DNA of 35,486 nt from CAYLHS01 sp964383535 (GCA_964383535.1 CAYLHS010000013.1:1-35486); one strand, 5' to 3'. Shown: positions 1 through 7,735, counted from the first letter of the stretch. Numbers and translations: made by a program. The notes: generated from the letters alone by a model not told the origin.

Positions 1-497
1 CCGCCAGCGGTACCTTGTACCTGGTACGCAATCGGCATCGCCGGCAGGCTACGGGACGAGCCGCATCGTGGCGCACGCTTCGAGTGATGGCCGACGACTG
101 GCAGCGACTTAGACATGCTCCTCCGGCCCGAAGGCTCCCTTCCCAGGCTTGGTTGGCGATCGATGGGCGACCGAATCCGCGGGGATCGCCTTGCCATGAC
201 GGGGTGGCACTCTGCGTTTACGCGATGCTCGACATGCCGGGGGTGGAGAGTTTCGATCGGCGGTTCGGAACCTGCGTTGACCGCCTCGAGTTCGCGACGC
301 ACCAGATCGAGCGGGCCGGACTTGACGTCACCGGCGGCGAGGATGTGCTCATGTCCGGGGAGCCGCGGGACGTTGGTGCTGTCGCCCACTGCCTGCGGTT
401 CGATGTCGAGTCGCCGGATTCGATCCGGTGGCCGACCGTCGCACTTCGAGCGGCTACACGCCAGGATGCAGAGGCCCCGTTTCGTGCAACGAGTCAC
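1..497 (-). other. Open frame running off the left edge; possible partial or decayed gene
   Basis: On the minus strand a frame beginning with GTG at 497 stays open to position 1, about 165 codons, so any stop lies outside the window. It has a cysteine-rich start and no motif I recognise. First- and third-position GC are about equally high, unlike the clear coding genes nearby. The plus-strand frames here look like antisense frames, which mildly favours minus-strand coding. The part nearest the edge contains a heptamer array and reads like noncoding DNA. It could be a partial gene, a decayed remnant or chance. Confidence 0.2.
9..29. repeat. Heptamer tandem array, GGTACCT type (3 units)
   Basis: Three consecutive 7-bp units, GGTACCT-like, with one to three substitutions between them. 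The last unit, GGTACGC, recurs in the array upstream of fumC (26867-26873). Confidence 0.6.
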
Positions 498-545
498 CGG
501 CTCTGGCTCATGGCGAGCAGGATTGACGGTGCGGCCGGCCAGCGG

Positions 546-649
546 TGACAGTTGACAGCGAACAGCCGACAGCTGACGGCCAGGTCGCCTCGCCGTGTCC
601 CGAGGTCTCGTAGCGGATGTGGCCGCGTGCTGTGAGCTGTCAGCTGTAC
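546..649. repeat. Pair of heptamer arrays in inverted orientation (TGACAGC / GCTGTCA)
   Basis: Positions 546-580 hold five units of a TGACAGC-type heptamer, and 629-649 hold three units of the reverse complement, GCTGTCA type. The two arrays could form an imperfect stem of about 21 bp around a 48-bp interior. They lie just beyond the terminator of the cytochrome gene. No gene is evident between 498 and 733. Confidence 0.7.
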
Positions 650-687
650 GCAGGTGGCGGCCCGAAGTGCGAGTCGCTACCCACGCA

Positions 688-714
688 AGAGCGGCGCCCG
701 ATGGGCGCCGCTCT
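688..714 (-). terminator. Hairpin terminator of the cytochrome gene
   Basis: Perfect 12-bp arms (AGAGCGGCGCCC at 688-699, complement at 703-714) around a 3-nt loop, 20 bp beyond the cytochrome stop codon. The T-tract on the minus strand is weak, so it may act as an intrinsic terminator or as a 3' stabilising hairpin. Confidence 0.7.
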
Positions 715-733
715 CACAAGGGTCGACGTGTGT

Positions 734-1735
734 CTACTTCAGGGCCGCGATGTCTGCGGTGAGCAGCGACTGGATGTAGTCGGGGTTGTGCACACCCCAG
801 CTCCCATCATCGCCGATCATCTCGTAGTCCCATGCGGCTGCTGCTTGTGCTGCTGGATAGCTTCCTGGAACCAATGTCAGGTTCTCATCGAGCAGTCCCT
901 TGCCCTGGAGTGCCGCACCGAGTTGCGCGTACAGGTCCTTGACTGCGGTCTGCACGCCGTTGTAGTCGAACGTGTCCAGTCCGGAGTGGCAGCCTTCGCA
1001 GTTGGCCACATCAGGCTCGAACGAGTGATTGGCGTTGTCGCCCATGTGGCAGGCGGGGCAGCCGTCAGCGACGAGCTGATAGTGGGCGCTCTGGCTTCCT
1101 TCGGTGGATCCGCCGATACCCATCAGCATCGTGGACTGCGGGCCGTGGTGCGGACCCCAGTGCGTGCTATCGATCTCGATCGTTCCGTCTGCCGCCGCCG
1201 CTGGGAGTTCCCGCCGAGGCTGGTGGCAGTTGGCGCACAGATTGCCCATGCCCATGTCGAATGTCTGACCGCTCGCATAGAGATCAACCGCGTCCGTCGT
1301 CGTCAACGCGAAGTCGTCGCTGGTGTAGGTGGTGTGGATCTCGTGGCAGGCACGGCAGTCCGGCTTGGTCGGGTCGGGCTCACCGGCCGCGACGTCATCG
1401 GGATTCGAGATTCCCGCAGCGATCCGCGCGGTGAAGCCTTGGCCTGCGTGACAGCCAGCACACGAGGCGGAGGTGCCGCGGAGATAGGCGGTTCCCTCTC
1501 CGTGTCCCGACATCTCCCACTCGAGCGTCTTGCCGGTGAGCGTCCCGCCATCGTTGTGGCACTCGGTGCACGTGAGGTCGGTCGCAGTGAAGGTGGCATT
1601 CTCTCCGGCCGGTCCCTGCGGTCCCGCAGGGCCTGCTACACCCTGAGGGCCCTCGGGTCCAACCGGTCCTGCCGGGCCCGTACACGCCGCGACCACCAGC
1701 GCGAGCACGGCCAAGAGCAACAACGAGCGTCTCAT
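734..1735 (-). CDS. Hexahaem c-type cytochrome lipoprotein with collagen-like stalk
   Basis: This 333-residue protein is probably an extracytoplasmic electron-transfer cytochrome. A short hydrophobic signal peptide ends in a lipobox with Cys18 as the lipidation site. Gly20-Asn46 then forms nine Gly-X-Y triplets rich in proline, a collagen-like stalk. Six CXXCH haem-attachment motifs follow at Cys56, Cys92, Cys127, Cys167, Cys226 and Cys246. A GVHNP motif near residue 314 recalls the C-terminal helical part of multihaem reductases of the NrfA/OTR group. No complete catalytic module is recognisable, so the substrate is unknown; a role in passing electrons from the menaquinone pool is inference. 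The gene is monocistronic, with a hairpin after the stop and a DosR-like dyad 67 bp before the start. A candidate -10 (TACAGT on the minus strand, 1763-1768) gives a leader of about 20 nt. Confidence 0.9.
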   Translation of the reverse strand: MRRSLLLLAVLALVVAACTGPAGPVGPEGPQGVAGPAGPQGPAGENATFTATDLTCTECHNDGGTLTGKTLEWEMSGHGEGTAYLRGTSASCAGCHAGQGFTARIAAGISNPDDVAAGEPDPTKPDCRACHEIHTTYTSDDFALTTTDAVDLYASGQTFDMGMGNLCANCHQPRRELPAAAADGTIEIDSTHWGPHHGPQSTMLMGIGGSTEGSQSAHYQLVADGCPACHMGDNANHSFEPDVANCEGCHSGLDTFDYNGVQTAVKDLYAQLGAALQGKGLLDENLTLVPGSYPAAQAAAAWDYEMIGDDGSWGVHNPDYIQSLLTADIAALK

Positions 1736-1802
1736 CCTCGACCCTTTCTGTCGACCCTCGAAACTGTACGCGATGGTCTCTTACCGACGCGCTGTTGGGA
1801 TA

Positions 1803-1816
1803 GGGCCGAAAGTCCC
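1803..1816 (-). promoter_or_regulatory. DosR/DevR-like dyad upstream of the multihaem cytochrome
   Basis: Read towards the cytochrome gene, the sequence is GGGACTTTCGGCCC. It matches 12 of 14 positions of the core of the mycobacterial DosR/DevR box as I remember it (GGGACTWWAGTCCC). It is centred about 44 bp upstream of the candidate -10 at 1763-1768, a usual distance for an activator site. Control by a DosR-type regulator responding to low oxygen or NO is inferred; no dosR gene is in the window. Confidence 0.5.
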
Positions 1817-1896
1817 TTATTTGCCTCTCCCCGTGGCGCGATATCAGTCTGATCTATGTATGGCTCATGCAAGCATAAGGGGTGCTCTTGGTTGGC

Positions 1897-2790
1897 TCAC
1901 AAGGCCACCCCAATCGCGAGGAGAAGGCCGAAGATCAAATCCAGCCGGGCGATCCCCTTCAAGGCGACGATCAGGGGAGGACCTTCTGTCGTCGTGTGAA
2001 TGGCTCTGGTGATCGGGATGGCCAAGGGGACGGCCACCAGCGCCAGGAGGGCGGGCGGCGGTGCCCAGCCTCCCGCGACGAACACGACGACCAGGACGAA
2101 TGCACCCCACACCAGGGCATCGAACAGAAGCCTCGTTCGTTCGCGTCCCATGATGACCGCAAGCGTTCGCTTGCCGGCCGCCCGATCGGTGTCGATGTCC
2201 CGGATGTTGTTGGCGACCAGGATCGCAGTGACGAGAAAGCCCATGGGGACTGCGAGCAGCCAGGCGTCGACCGGCGCGGTTCGGTCGTACACGAACCGCG
2301 ACACCACCGTCGCCACCAGGCCGAAGAAGACGAACACGAACACCTCGCCGAGTCCTCGGTACCCGTACGGTCGTGGTCCTCCGACGTAGCCGAGCGTGGC
2401 CAAGATCGATGCCACCCCGACGACGACGATGATCCAACCGGCTTGAGTGACGAGGTACACACCCGCAGCGGTCGCGACGGTGAACGCCATGACAGTTGCG
2501 ACCATCATCGCTCGTTCGCTCAGCAACCCTGATGCGACCGCACGGCGCGGTCCGATGCGATCCTCGTTGTCGGCTCCCTTTCTGGCATCGGAGAGATCGT
2601 TGGTGAAGTTCGCGGCGATCTGGATGGCGAGCGCGCCGATCGCGGCCGCCGCGAGCGGTCCCCAGCGGAAGACGCCGTCTTCGATGGCCAGCCCGGCCGC
2701 AACGGCGACCGGAGCGAGCGCCGCCGGGAGCGTGTGGGGACGCGACGCCAGGTACCAGGCACCGAGTCTCGTTTCGGGATCAGGCGGCAT
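1897..2790 (-). CDS. menA: 1,4-dihydroxy-2-naphthoate polyprenyltransferase
   Basis: Integral-membrane UbiA-family prenyltransferase that attaches the polyprenyl tail to 1,4-dihydroxy-2-naphthoate, making demethylmenaquinone. It has 297 residues and about eight or nine hydrophobic segments. Two aspartate-rich prenyl-diphosphate/Mg sites are visible: NDLSD at about residues 64-68 and NNIRDIDTD at 194-202, followed by the MenA-typical GKRTLAV. The start is the ATG at 2790, one base after the menB stop (TGAGATG), so translation is coupled. The frame is open upstream inside menB, but the MenA family begins at this methionine. With menB and menE it shows the classical naphthoate route, not the futalosine route; the remaining men genes are not in the window. 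Confidence 0.95.
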   Translation of the reverse strand: MPPDPETRLGAWYLASRPHTLPAALAPVAVAAGLAIEDGVFRWGPLAAAAIGALAIQIAANFTNDLSDARKGADNEDRIGPRRAVASGLLSERAMMVATVMAFTVATAAGVYLVTQAGWIIVVVGVASILATLGYVGGPRPYGYRGLGEVFVFVFFGLVATVVSRFVYDRTAPVDAWLLAVPMGFLVTAILVANNIRDIDTDRAAGKRTLAVIMGRERTRLLFDALVWGAFVLVVVFVAGGWAPPPALLALVAVPLAIPITRAIHTTTEGPPLIVALKGIARLDLIFGLLLAIGVAL

Positions 2791-2791
2791 C

Positions 2792-3682
2792 TCAGAAGTG
2801 GTGCGGGTAGCGGGACCAATCGGGCCGCCGCTTCTCCAGGAACGCGTCGCGACCCTCCTTGGCCTCTTCGGTGCCGTAGGCGAGGCGGGTCGCTTCGCCG
2901 GCGAAGAGCTGTTGACCGACCAGCCCGTCGTCGGGAAGGTTGAAGGCGAACTTGAGCATCCTGATAGCCGTCGGGCTCTTCCCGTTGATCTCGGCAGCCC
3001 ACTCGAGTCCGGTCGACTCGAGCTCGGCGTGGGGCACCGAGGCGTTGATCGCACCCATCGAGAGTGCCTCGTCGGCCGAGTAGTCGCGCCCCAGAAAGAA
3101 CACCTCTCTGGCTCGCTTCTGTCCAACTTGGCGAGCGAGGAGTGCCGAGCCGTAGCCCCCGTCGAAGGATGCAACATCGGCGTCCGTCTGCTTGAACGCC
3201 GCGTGCTCACGCGACGCGATCGTCAGGTCGCACACCACGTGAAGGCTGTGACCGCCGCCAACGGCCCAGCCGGGGATGAGTGCGATGACCACCTTCGGCA
3301 TGAAGCGGATGAGACGCTGGACCTCGAGGATGTGGAGCCTGCCGAGGCGAGTGGCGTCGACACCTTCGCCATCTTCGTACTTGTAGCCGTCGGCGCCCCG
3401 GATGCGCTGATCACCTCCCGAGCAGAAGGCCCATCCCCCGTCCTTCGGAGACGGACCGTTGCCAGTGAGGAGCACGACTCCCACATCGCTGGTCATGCGT
3501 GCATGGTCGAGCGCCGCATACAGCTCGTCGACCGTGTGTGGGCGGAAGGCGTTGCGGACTTCCGGCCTGTTGAACGCGATCCGCACCGTGCCCTGGTCGA
3601 TCGCACGATGGTAGGTGATGTCGTCGAACCGTTCGACCTCCACCCATCGGCCGGGGTCGAACAATTCTGAGACTGTGGTCAT
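2792..3682 (-). CDS. menB: 1,4-dihydroxy-2-naphthoyl-CoA synthase
   Basis: Crotonase-fold enzyme that closes the second ring of the naphthoquinone from O-succinylbenzoyl-CoA, the step after MenE. The 296-residue length fits the family. Diagnostic segments are FCSGGDQ near residues 86-92 and the oxyanion-hole region AVGGGHSLHVVCDLTIAS near 140-157, with the typical PDWSRYPHHF-type C-terminus. The start ATG at 3682 has GGAGG four bases upstream. It is followed by menA after one base. It diverges from menE over 29 bp with a shared -10 element. Confidence 0.96.
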   Translation of the reverse strand: MTTVSELFDPGRWVEVERFDDITYHRAIDQGTVRIAFNRPEVRNAFRPHTVDELYAALDHARMTSDVGVVLLTGNGPSPKDGGWAFCSGGDQRIRGADGYKYEDGEGVDATRLGRLHILEVQRLIRFMPKVVIALIPGWAVGGGHSLHVVCDLTIASREHAAFKQTDADVASFDGGYGSALLARQVGQKRAREVFFLGRDYSADEALSMGAINASVPHAELESTGLEWAAEINGKSPTAIRMLKFAFNLPDDGLVGQQLFAGEATRLAYGTEEAKEGRDAFLEKRRPDWSRYPHHF

Positions 3683-3704
3683 CGAGCCTCCGTTGCCTGC
3701 CCGG

Positions 3705-3711
3705 TACTGTA
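3705..3711. promoter_or_regulatory. Symmetric -10 element shared by divergent menB and menE
   Basis: TACTGTA reads TACTGT on the plus strand and TACAGT on the minus strand, both fitting TANNNT. On the plus strand it sits 7 nt before a GTG (3718), the spacing of a leaderless transcript. On the minus strand it would start RNA near 3698 and leave a short menB leader that contains GGAGG. Any -35 elements must lie inside the opposite gene. Confidence 0.5.
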
Positions 3712-3717
3712 GTGAGG

Positions 3718-4995
3718 GTGAAGGAGTGGCCGTCGGAACAGGCGAAACGCAACCCCGGAACGCCGTTCATCGTGACTGGCGGGACGTCGATCGCGTACGC
3801 CGAGGCGGAGGAGATGATTGCCAGAAGGGCCGGCCACCTCCGATCGGTGATCGAGCCCGGTGGGCTGGTCGGCGTGGTGGCCGCGTCGACGGTCGATGCG
3901 GTGGTCGCCATGCTCGCCGTGCCGCGTGCCGGAGGAATCCTCCTCCCGATCGGAACGGCGCTCACCGAGTCCGAGGTGGCTGGGCTGTGTATACGGTTCG
4001 GGGCGAACATGGCCGACTCGCGAGGTCTCTACGGACCGCCGATCGCGCCTCGCGAGATCGATGTGAACGGGCCGGTCGCGGTGTTCGCCACGTCCGGTTC
4101 GACCGGCCCTCCCAAAGGCGTCGTGCTGACTGCGGGCAACCTGCTCGCCGCTGCGGAAGCGTCCGCCTCGTTCCTCGGTCATCGCCAAGGAGACCGCTGG
4201 CTGGCAGTCCTTCCGCTCAACCATGTGGGCGGCTTTTCGATCCTCACCAGGTCGATGTATGTGGGCGGGACGGTCGTCATCGAGCCTCGCTTCGAGCCGG
4301 ATCGCACTGCGTCGCTGCTTCACGACGTGGAGTTCGCCTCGCTGGTGCCGAACATGCTGTCGAGGGTCATCCCCTACGCCGAGGGTCCGTTCGAACGGCT
4401 CAGGACGGTGCTGGTCGGGGGTGGCCCGCTCCCTGCCGGATTGCTCGAGGAAGCGAACGATCTCGGCATTCCGGCGGTTCCCACATATGGGGCGACGGAG
4501 ACCGCGGCGCAGGTGGCGACCGGCCGCCGCGGTGACCGCGTGGTCGTGCCGCTTCCTGGTGTTGCGATTCACATCGACCGGGGCGAGATAGTTGTCGAGG
4601 GGGCGATGGTGTCACCCGGGTACTGGCGAGACGTTCCGCGAGTCGGCCCATACCACACGGGCGATGCCGGCATGATGGATCAGGATGGGAATCTCGTCGT
4701 GCTGGGGCGGCTCGACGACATGGTGATCAGCGGAGGCGAGAACGTGTTCCCGGCCGAGGTGGAGGCCGTGCTGTCGGATCATCCGCAGGTCGTCGATGTG
4801 GTCGTCACCGGTGTGGACGATGAGCGGTGGGGGCGTACGCTGCGAGCCGTCGTCGTGGCCCCGGCTCTCGACCAGGCAGAGCTCGTCAGATGGGCTCGAG
4901 ACCGTCTGGCGGGCTACAAGATCCCCACACAGTGGGCCTTCGTGCATCGAATCGCCCGAACCGACATTGGCAAGCCGAAACAGAGTGACCGATGA
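3718..4995 (+). CDS. menE: o-succinylbenzoate-CoA ligase
   Basis: ANL-superfamily adenylating enzyme that activates o-succinylbenzoate with ATP and CoA for MenB. The AMP-binding P-loop TSGSTGPPKG is near residues 125-134. The C-terminal domain has the YHTGD motif, the RLDDMVISGGENVFP hinge, and a GK close to the C-terminus with the catalytic lysine. At about 425 residues it is a compact member. Two GTG codons compete for the start, 3712 and 3718. I chose 3718 because a TACTGT -10 box lies 7 nt upstream, as in leaderless actinobacterial genes. Its last four bases overlap the start of arfB (ATGA). It is divergent from menB. Confidence 0.92.
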   Translation: MKEWPSEQAKRNPGTPFIVTGGTSIAYAEAEEMIARRAGHLRSVIEPGGLVGVVAASTVDAVVAMLAVPRAGGILLPIGTALTESEVAGLCIRFGANMADSRGLYGPPIAPREIDVNGPVAVFATSGSTGPPKGVVLTAGNLLAAAEASASFLGHRQGDRWLAVLPLNHVGGFSILTRSMYVGGTVVIEPRFEPDRTASLLHDVEFASLVPNMLSRVIPYAEGPFERLRTVLVGGGPLPAGLLEEANDLGIPAVPTYGATETAAQVATGRRGDRVVVPLPGVAIHIDRGEIVVEGAMVSPGYWRDVPRVGPYHTGDAGMMDQDGNLVVLGRLDDMVISGGENVFPAEVEAVLSDHPQVVDVVVTGVDDERWGRTLRAVVVAPALDQAELVRWARDRLAGYKIPTQWAFVHRIARTDIGKPKQSDR

Positions 4996-5414
4996 GCAGC
5001 GATCCTCTCCGCATCACGGAACAGGTCGAGATCCCTGCCGACGAGCTGGTATGGCGCTTCCAGACGACCGGCGGCCCAGGAGGCCAGCATGCGAACCGTT
5101 CGCACACCGGCGTGGAGCTGACGTTTGACGTCGGAGCGTCCACAGCCTTCGACGAGGCCACCAGAGGCAAGCTGGTGGAGCGACTCGCGCTGAAGGGTGG
5201 GCTGTTGGTCGTCGGTGCCCACGAGGAGCGATCCCAATGGCGCAACCGCCAGATGGCGAGACGACGGCTTGTCGCGACGCTCAGGGAGGCCTTGATCGAA
5301 GAAACCCCCCGTGTTCCGACCAAGCCCTCACGCGAGGCGCGTCGCAGGCTCGTGCACGCGAAGCGAGCGAGGGGTGCGATCAAGCGGCTCCGTCGCCCGC
5401 CGGAAGCGGAGTGA
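4992..5414 (+). CDS. arfB: Alternative ribosome-rescue factor, peptidyl-tRNA hydrolase ArfB/YaeJ type
   Basis: A codon-independent release factor that hydrolyses peptidyl-tRNA on ribosomes stalled at the end of broken mRNA. The 140-residue protein carries the catalytic GGQ (residues 30-32) within GGPGGQHANRS. It ends in the Arg/Lys-rich tail (about 105-135) that enters the empty mRNA channel in the E. coli homologue. The gene starts in a 4-base overlap with menE, so it is translationally coupled to it although the functions look unrelated. Its last 35 bases overlap the end of the convergent treS. Confidence 0.93.
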   Translation: MSSDPLRITEQVEIPADELVWRFQTTGGPGGQHANRSHTGVELTFDVGASTAFDEATRGKLVERLALKGGLLVVGAHEERSQWRNRQMARRRLVATLREALIEETPRVPTKPSREARRRLVHAKRARGAIKRLRRPPEAE

Positions 5415-6978
5415 TCCAGCGGCGGCCGTACGGTTCGATCTCGTGCGTGCCTGCGTACTCCCTTCCGCTGAGCTCGTCGAACCCACCGATGTCGAGATCC
5501 ACCAGACGTGCGCTGTCGGAGAGATTCGCAATGACGAGTACGAGGTCCTGCTCGTGCCGAAGGGTGAACGCGAGCACCGCCGGGTCGGAAGGGTGGAGAA
5601 ACTCGACCGCTCCCCGTCCGAACGCCGGGTGCCGTCGCCGGATAGCGATCGCCCTGCGGATCCAGTGCCAGAGTGACGATTCGTTCGCGACGGCCGATGC
5701 CACGTTCACCGATCGATACCCAAACACTTCGTCGTCGATGATCGGGGCGAACGTCGTGTTCGAGGTCGAAAACCCGGCGTTGTGGGATCCGTCCCACTGC
5801 ATCGGGGTCCGGACGCCATTCCTGTCGGGAAGCTCTAGATCGTCACCCATGCCGAGCTCGTCGCCGTAGTAGATGAACGGGCTGCCGGGCAGGCCGAGCA
5901 GAAGGGAGAACATGAGCCTGATCCGTCGCTCGTCGTTGTCGAGCAGCGGCGCGAGACGCCTCCGAATTCCGACGTTGAGCTTGGCGCGAGGGTCCTTGGC
6001 GTAGAACGCATACATCTCAGCCCGTTCCTTCTCGGTGACCATCTCGAGTGTCAGCTCGTCGTGGTTCCGGAGAAAGACACCCCATTGCGCCGAGGCTGGA
6101 ATCTCCGGGGTGCGATCGAGGATCCACTCGATGGGCCCGCGATCCCCACGCGCCAACGCGAGGAACAGCCGAGGCATCAGCGGGAAGTGGTAGTTCATGT
6201 GGCTCTCGTCGCCGTCCCCGAAATACGCGGCTGCATCCCTGGGCCACTGATTGGCTTCCGCGAGCAACAACCGATCCTGGTACCTGGCGTCGAGGTGTGA
6301 GCGGATGTGTTTCAACTCCGCGTGGGTCTCGGGCAGGTTCTCGCAGTTCGTGCCATCACGCTCGTACAGGTAGGGAACTGCGTCCAGACGCAGCCCGTCG
6401 ACGCCGAGATCGAGCCAGAAGTCCATTGCGTCGAGCACGGCGCGGCGAACGAGAGGATTGTCATAGTTGAGGTCAGGTTGGTGGGAGAAGAACCGGTGCC
6501 AGTAGTAGGCGCCGGCGATCGGGTCCCACGTCCAGTTGGAGGTTTCCGTGTCGGTGAAGATGATGCGCGTGTCGGGATATCGATCTGGCGAGTCACTCCA
6601 CACGTAGAAGTCGCGTTCGGTCGAGCCCGCAGGTGCACGACGCGCTCGCTGAAACCAGGGGTGCTGATCGGAGGTGTGGTTCACAATCAATTCGGTGATG
6701 ATGCGGAGGTCCCTCTGATGGGCCTCGTCGACGAGCGTGGCGAACTCGTCGATCGTTCCGTACCTGGGATCGATCGACGTGTAGTCGGCTACGTCGTACC
6801 CGTCGTCTCTCAGTGGCGACGGGTAGAACGGGAGGAGCCAGACGGCGGTGACACCGAGGTCGACGAGGTAGTCGAGCTTCGACGTGAGACCGGGGAAGTC
6901 CCCAAAGCCGTCGCCGTTGGAGTCGCTGAAGGCGCGAACGTGGGTCTCGTAGAAGATCGCGTCCTTGTGCCAATCCAT
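5380..6978 (-). CDS. treS: Trehalose synthase (maltose alpha-D-glucosyltransferase), GH13
   Basis: Interconverts maltose and trehalose in the cytoplasm. The 532-residue protein has the GH13 barrel. The nucleophile is Asp199 (GLRLDAVPYL), the acid/base is Glu241 (LLLAEANQWP) and the transition-state stabiliser is Asp307 (LRNHDELT). The TreS-specific start WHKDAIFYETHVRAFSDSNG and FYPSPLRDDGYDVADYT are present. It is slightly short for the family and has no fused maltokinase domain. No treY, treZ, glgE or maltokinase gene lies nearby, so it stands alone here. An inverted repeat (6992-7015) lies directly upstream of the ATG. Isomaltase-type GH13 enzymes are the alternative, but the N-terminal motif favours TreS. 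Confidence 0.92.
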   Translation of the reverse strand: MDWHKDAIFYETHVRAFSDSNGDGFGDFPGLTSKLDYLVDLGVTAVWLLPFYPSPLRDDGYDVADYTSIDPRYGTIDEFATLVDEAHQRDLRIITELIVNHTSDQHPWFQRARRAPAGSTERDFYVWSDSPDRYPDTRIIFTDTETSNWTWDPIAGAYYWHRFFSHQPDLNYDNPLVRRAVLDAMDFWLDLGVDGLRLDAVPYLYERDGTNCENLPETHAELKHIRSHLDARYQDRLLLAEANQWPRDAAAYFGDGDESHMNYHFPLMPRLFLALARGDRGPIEWILDRTPEIPASAQWGVFLRNHDELTLEMVTEKERAEMYAFYAKDPRAKLNVGIRRRLAPLLDNDERRIRLMFSLLLGLPGSPFIYYGDELGMGDDLELPDRNGVRTPMQWDGSHNAGFSTSNTTFAPIIDDEVFGYRSVNVASAVANESSLWHWIRRAIAIRRRHPAFGRGAVEFLHPSDPAVLAFTLRHEQDLVLVIANLSDSARLVDLDIGGFDELSGREYAGTHEIEPYGRRWITPLPAGDGAA

Positions 6979-6991
6979 GAGAGGAGCCTAG

Positions 6992-7015
6992 GACTCGCGG
7001 GCCAGGTAGCGAGTC
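6992..7015. promoter_or_regulatory. Inverted repeat upstream of treS, operator candidate
   Basis: Perfect 7-bp arms GACTCGC (6992-6998) and GCGAGTC (7009-7015), separated by 10 bp. The near arm is 13 bp before the treS start codon, where the treS promoter should lie. The layout suits a dimeric repressor; a transcript hairpin is the alternative. Confidence 0.4.
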
Positions 7016-7025
7016 ATGAGCTTTG

Positions 7026-7046
7026 TGCCTCGTTCCTCGTGCCTCG
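7026..7046. repeat. Heptamer tandem array, TGCCTCG type (3 units)
   Basis: Three 7-bp units; the first and third are identical and the middle one has a single substitution. It lies in the 322-bp gap between treS and the unknown gene at 7301. I see no gene in that gap. Confidence 0.7.
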
Positions 7047-7215
7047 GCCACGCTGCATGGTGCAAGTTCGGATCAGCTGGCCGACGATCGCTGGAGCTAC
7101 GTTGTCGGGTACCGCTTCGCCTCGAACACCTCCCCCAAGACGTTCGGCCTTCGGCCCCGCCGGGGAAGGAACGGCCCGCCCTACGGTCTCATCGCGGTTG
7201 AGGCCGCGCACTTGC

Positions 7216-7284
7216 TGATGACCCATGACTGACGACGCGAGCGGAGCGAGCAGCCGGCTGTTCGCCGTTGGCTGTTTGCTGTCA
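7216..7284. repeat. Composite repeat: two heptamer arrays around a GCGAGCGGAGCGAGC core
   Basis: Three TGATGAC-type units (7216-7236) are followed by GCGAGCGGAGCGAGC (7237-7251). After a short spacer come four GCTGTTC-type units (7257-7284). The second array belongs to the reverse complement of the TGACAGC/GAACAGC family. The composite ends five bases before the -10 box of the next gene. Confidence 0.65.
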
Positions 7285-7288
7285 GCCC

Positions 7289-7294
7289 TAGGCT
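7289..7294 (+). promoter_or_regulatory. -10 box TAGGCT of a likely leaderless gene
   Basis: TAGGCT fits TANNNT and ends 6 nt before the GTG start at 7301. That predicts transcription starting at or next to the start codon. Confidence 0.5.
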
Positions 7295-7300
7295 TGGGGC

Positions 7301-7735
7301 GTGACGATGTTCGCTCCGGAGATCGAGGTCGCCATCCTCGCCGATGCCGTACAGGCGGTCGCCGGGAAGCTGTACGTACTCGGCGGTGGTTGGGACACGC
7401 TGTACGCGGCGCGCTTTCCGGCACGGCACCCGAGCCTCGGCATCGGCGTCCGGGTCCGTGTGCCCTGGACGCAGATCGACAACGAGTTCACGCTGTCGGT
7501 CGATCTGGTCGACGAAGACGGACACTCCGTGTTCGGAGACAAGACGATCAGTCAGACGTTCCGATCTGGGCGTCCACGAGGCCTCCCTGACGGCGTGGAC
7601 GTCGGAGTGGTTCGGGCCCTCACCATCAACGGGCTCGTCTTCCCGCATGAGGGCGGCTACTCGTTCGTCGTCTCGATCGACGGGGTGGAGGCGCAACGGA
7701 TCTCCTTCAGGGTGCGTGAGCACCTTCGCGTCTGA
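7301..7735 (+). CDS. Small conserved-looking protein, possibly DUF6941-like
   Basis: A 144-residue soluble protein with no signal peptide or membrane segment. It starts with EIEVAILADAVQ...KLYVLGGGWD and continues as alternating hydrophobic strands, suggesting an all-beta fold. From memory this resembles the DUF6941 family, function unknown; I could not verify that. The GTG at 7301 is preferred over the ATG at 7307 because of the TAGGCT box 6 nt upstream and no ribosome-binding site. Its codon use is strongly GC-rich at third positions, supporting a real gene. Its neighbours do not suggest a role. Confidence 0.75.
   Translation: MTMFAPEIEVAILADAVQAVAGKLYVLGGGWDTLYAARFPARHPSLGIGVRVRVPWTQIDNEFTLSVDLVDEDGHSVFGDKTISQTFRSGRPRGLPDGVDVGVVRALTINGLVFPHEGGYSFVVSIDGVEAQRISFRVREHLRV

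Noticed and set aside
617..1852. Long open frame of over 400 codons on the plus strand across the cytochrome gene
   Set aside because: It is antisense to a gene with six haem motifs and a lipobox, and its composition is that of an antisense frame in GC-rich DNA.
7016..7232. Small open frames between treS and the gene at 7301
   Set aside because: They are made of heptamer repeats and low-complexity sequence and have no coding signature.
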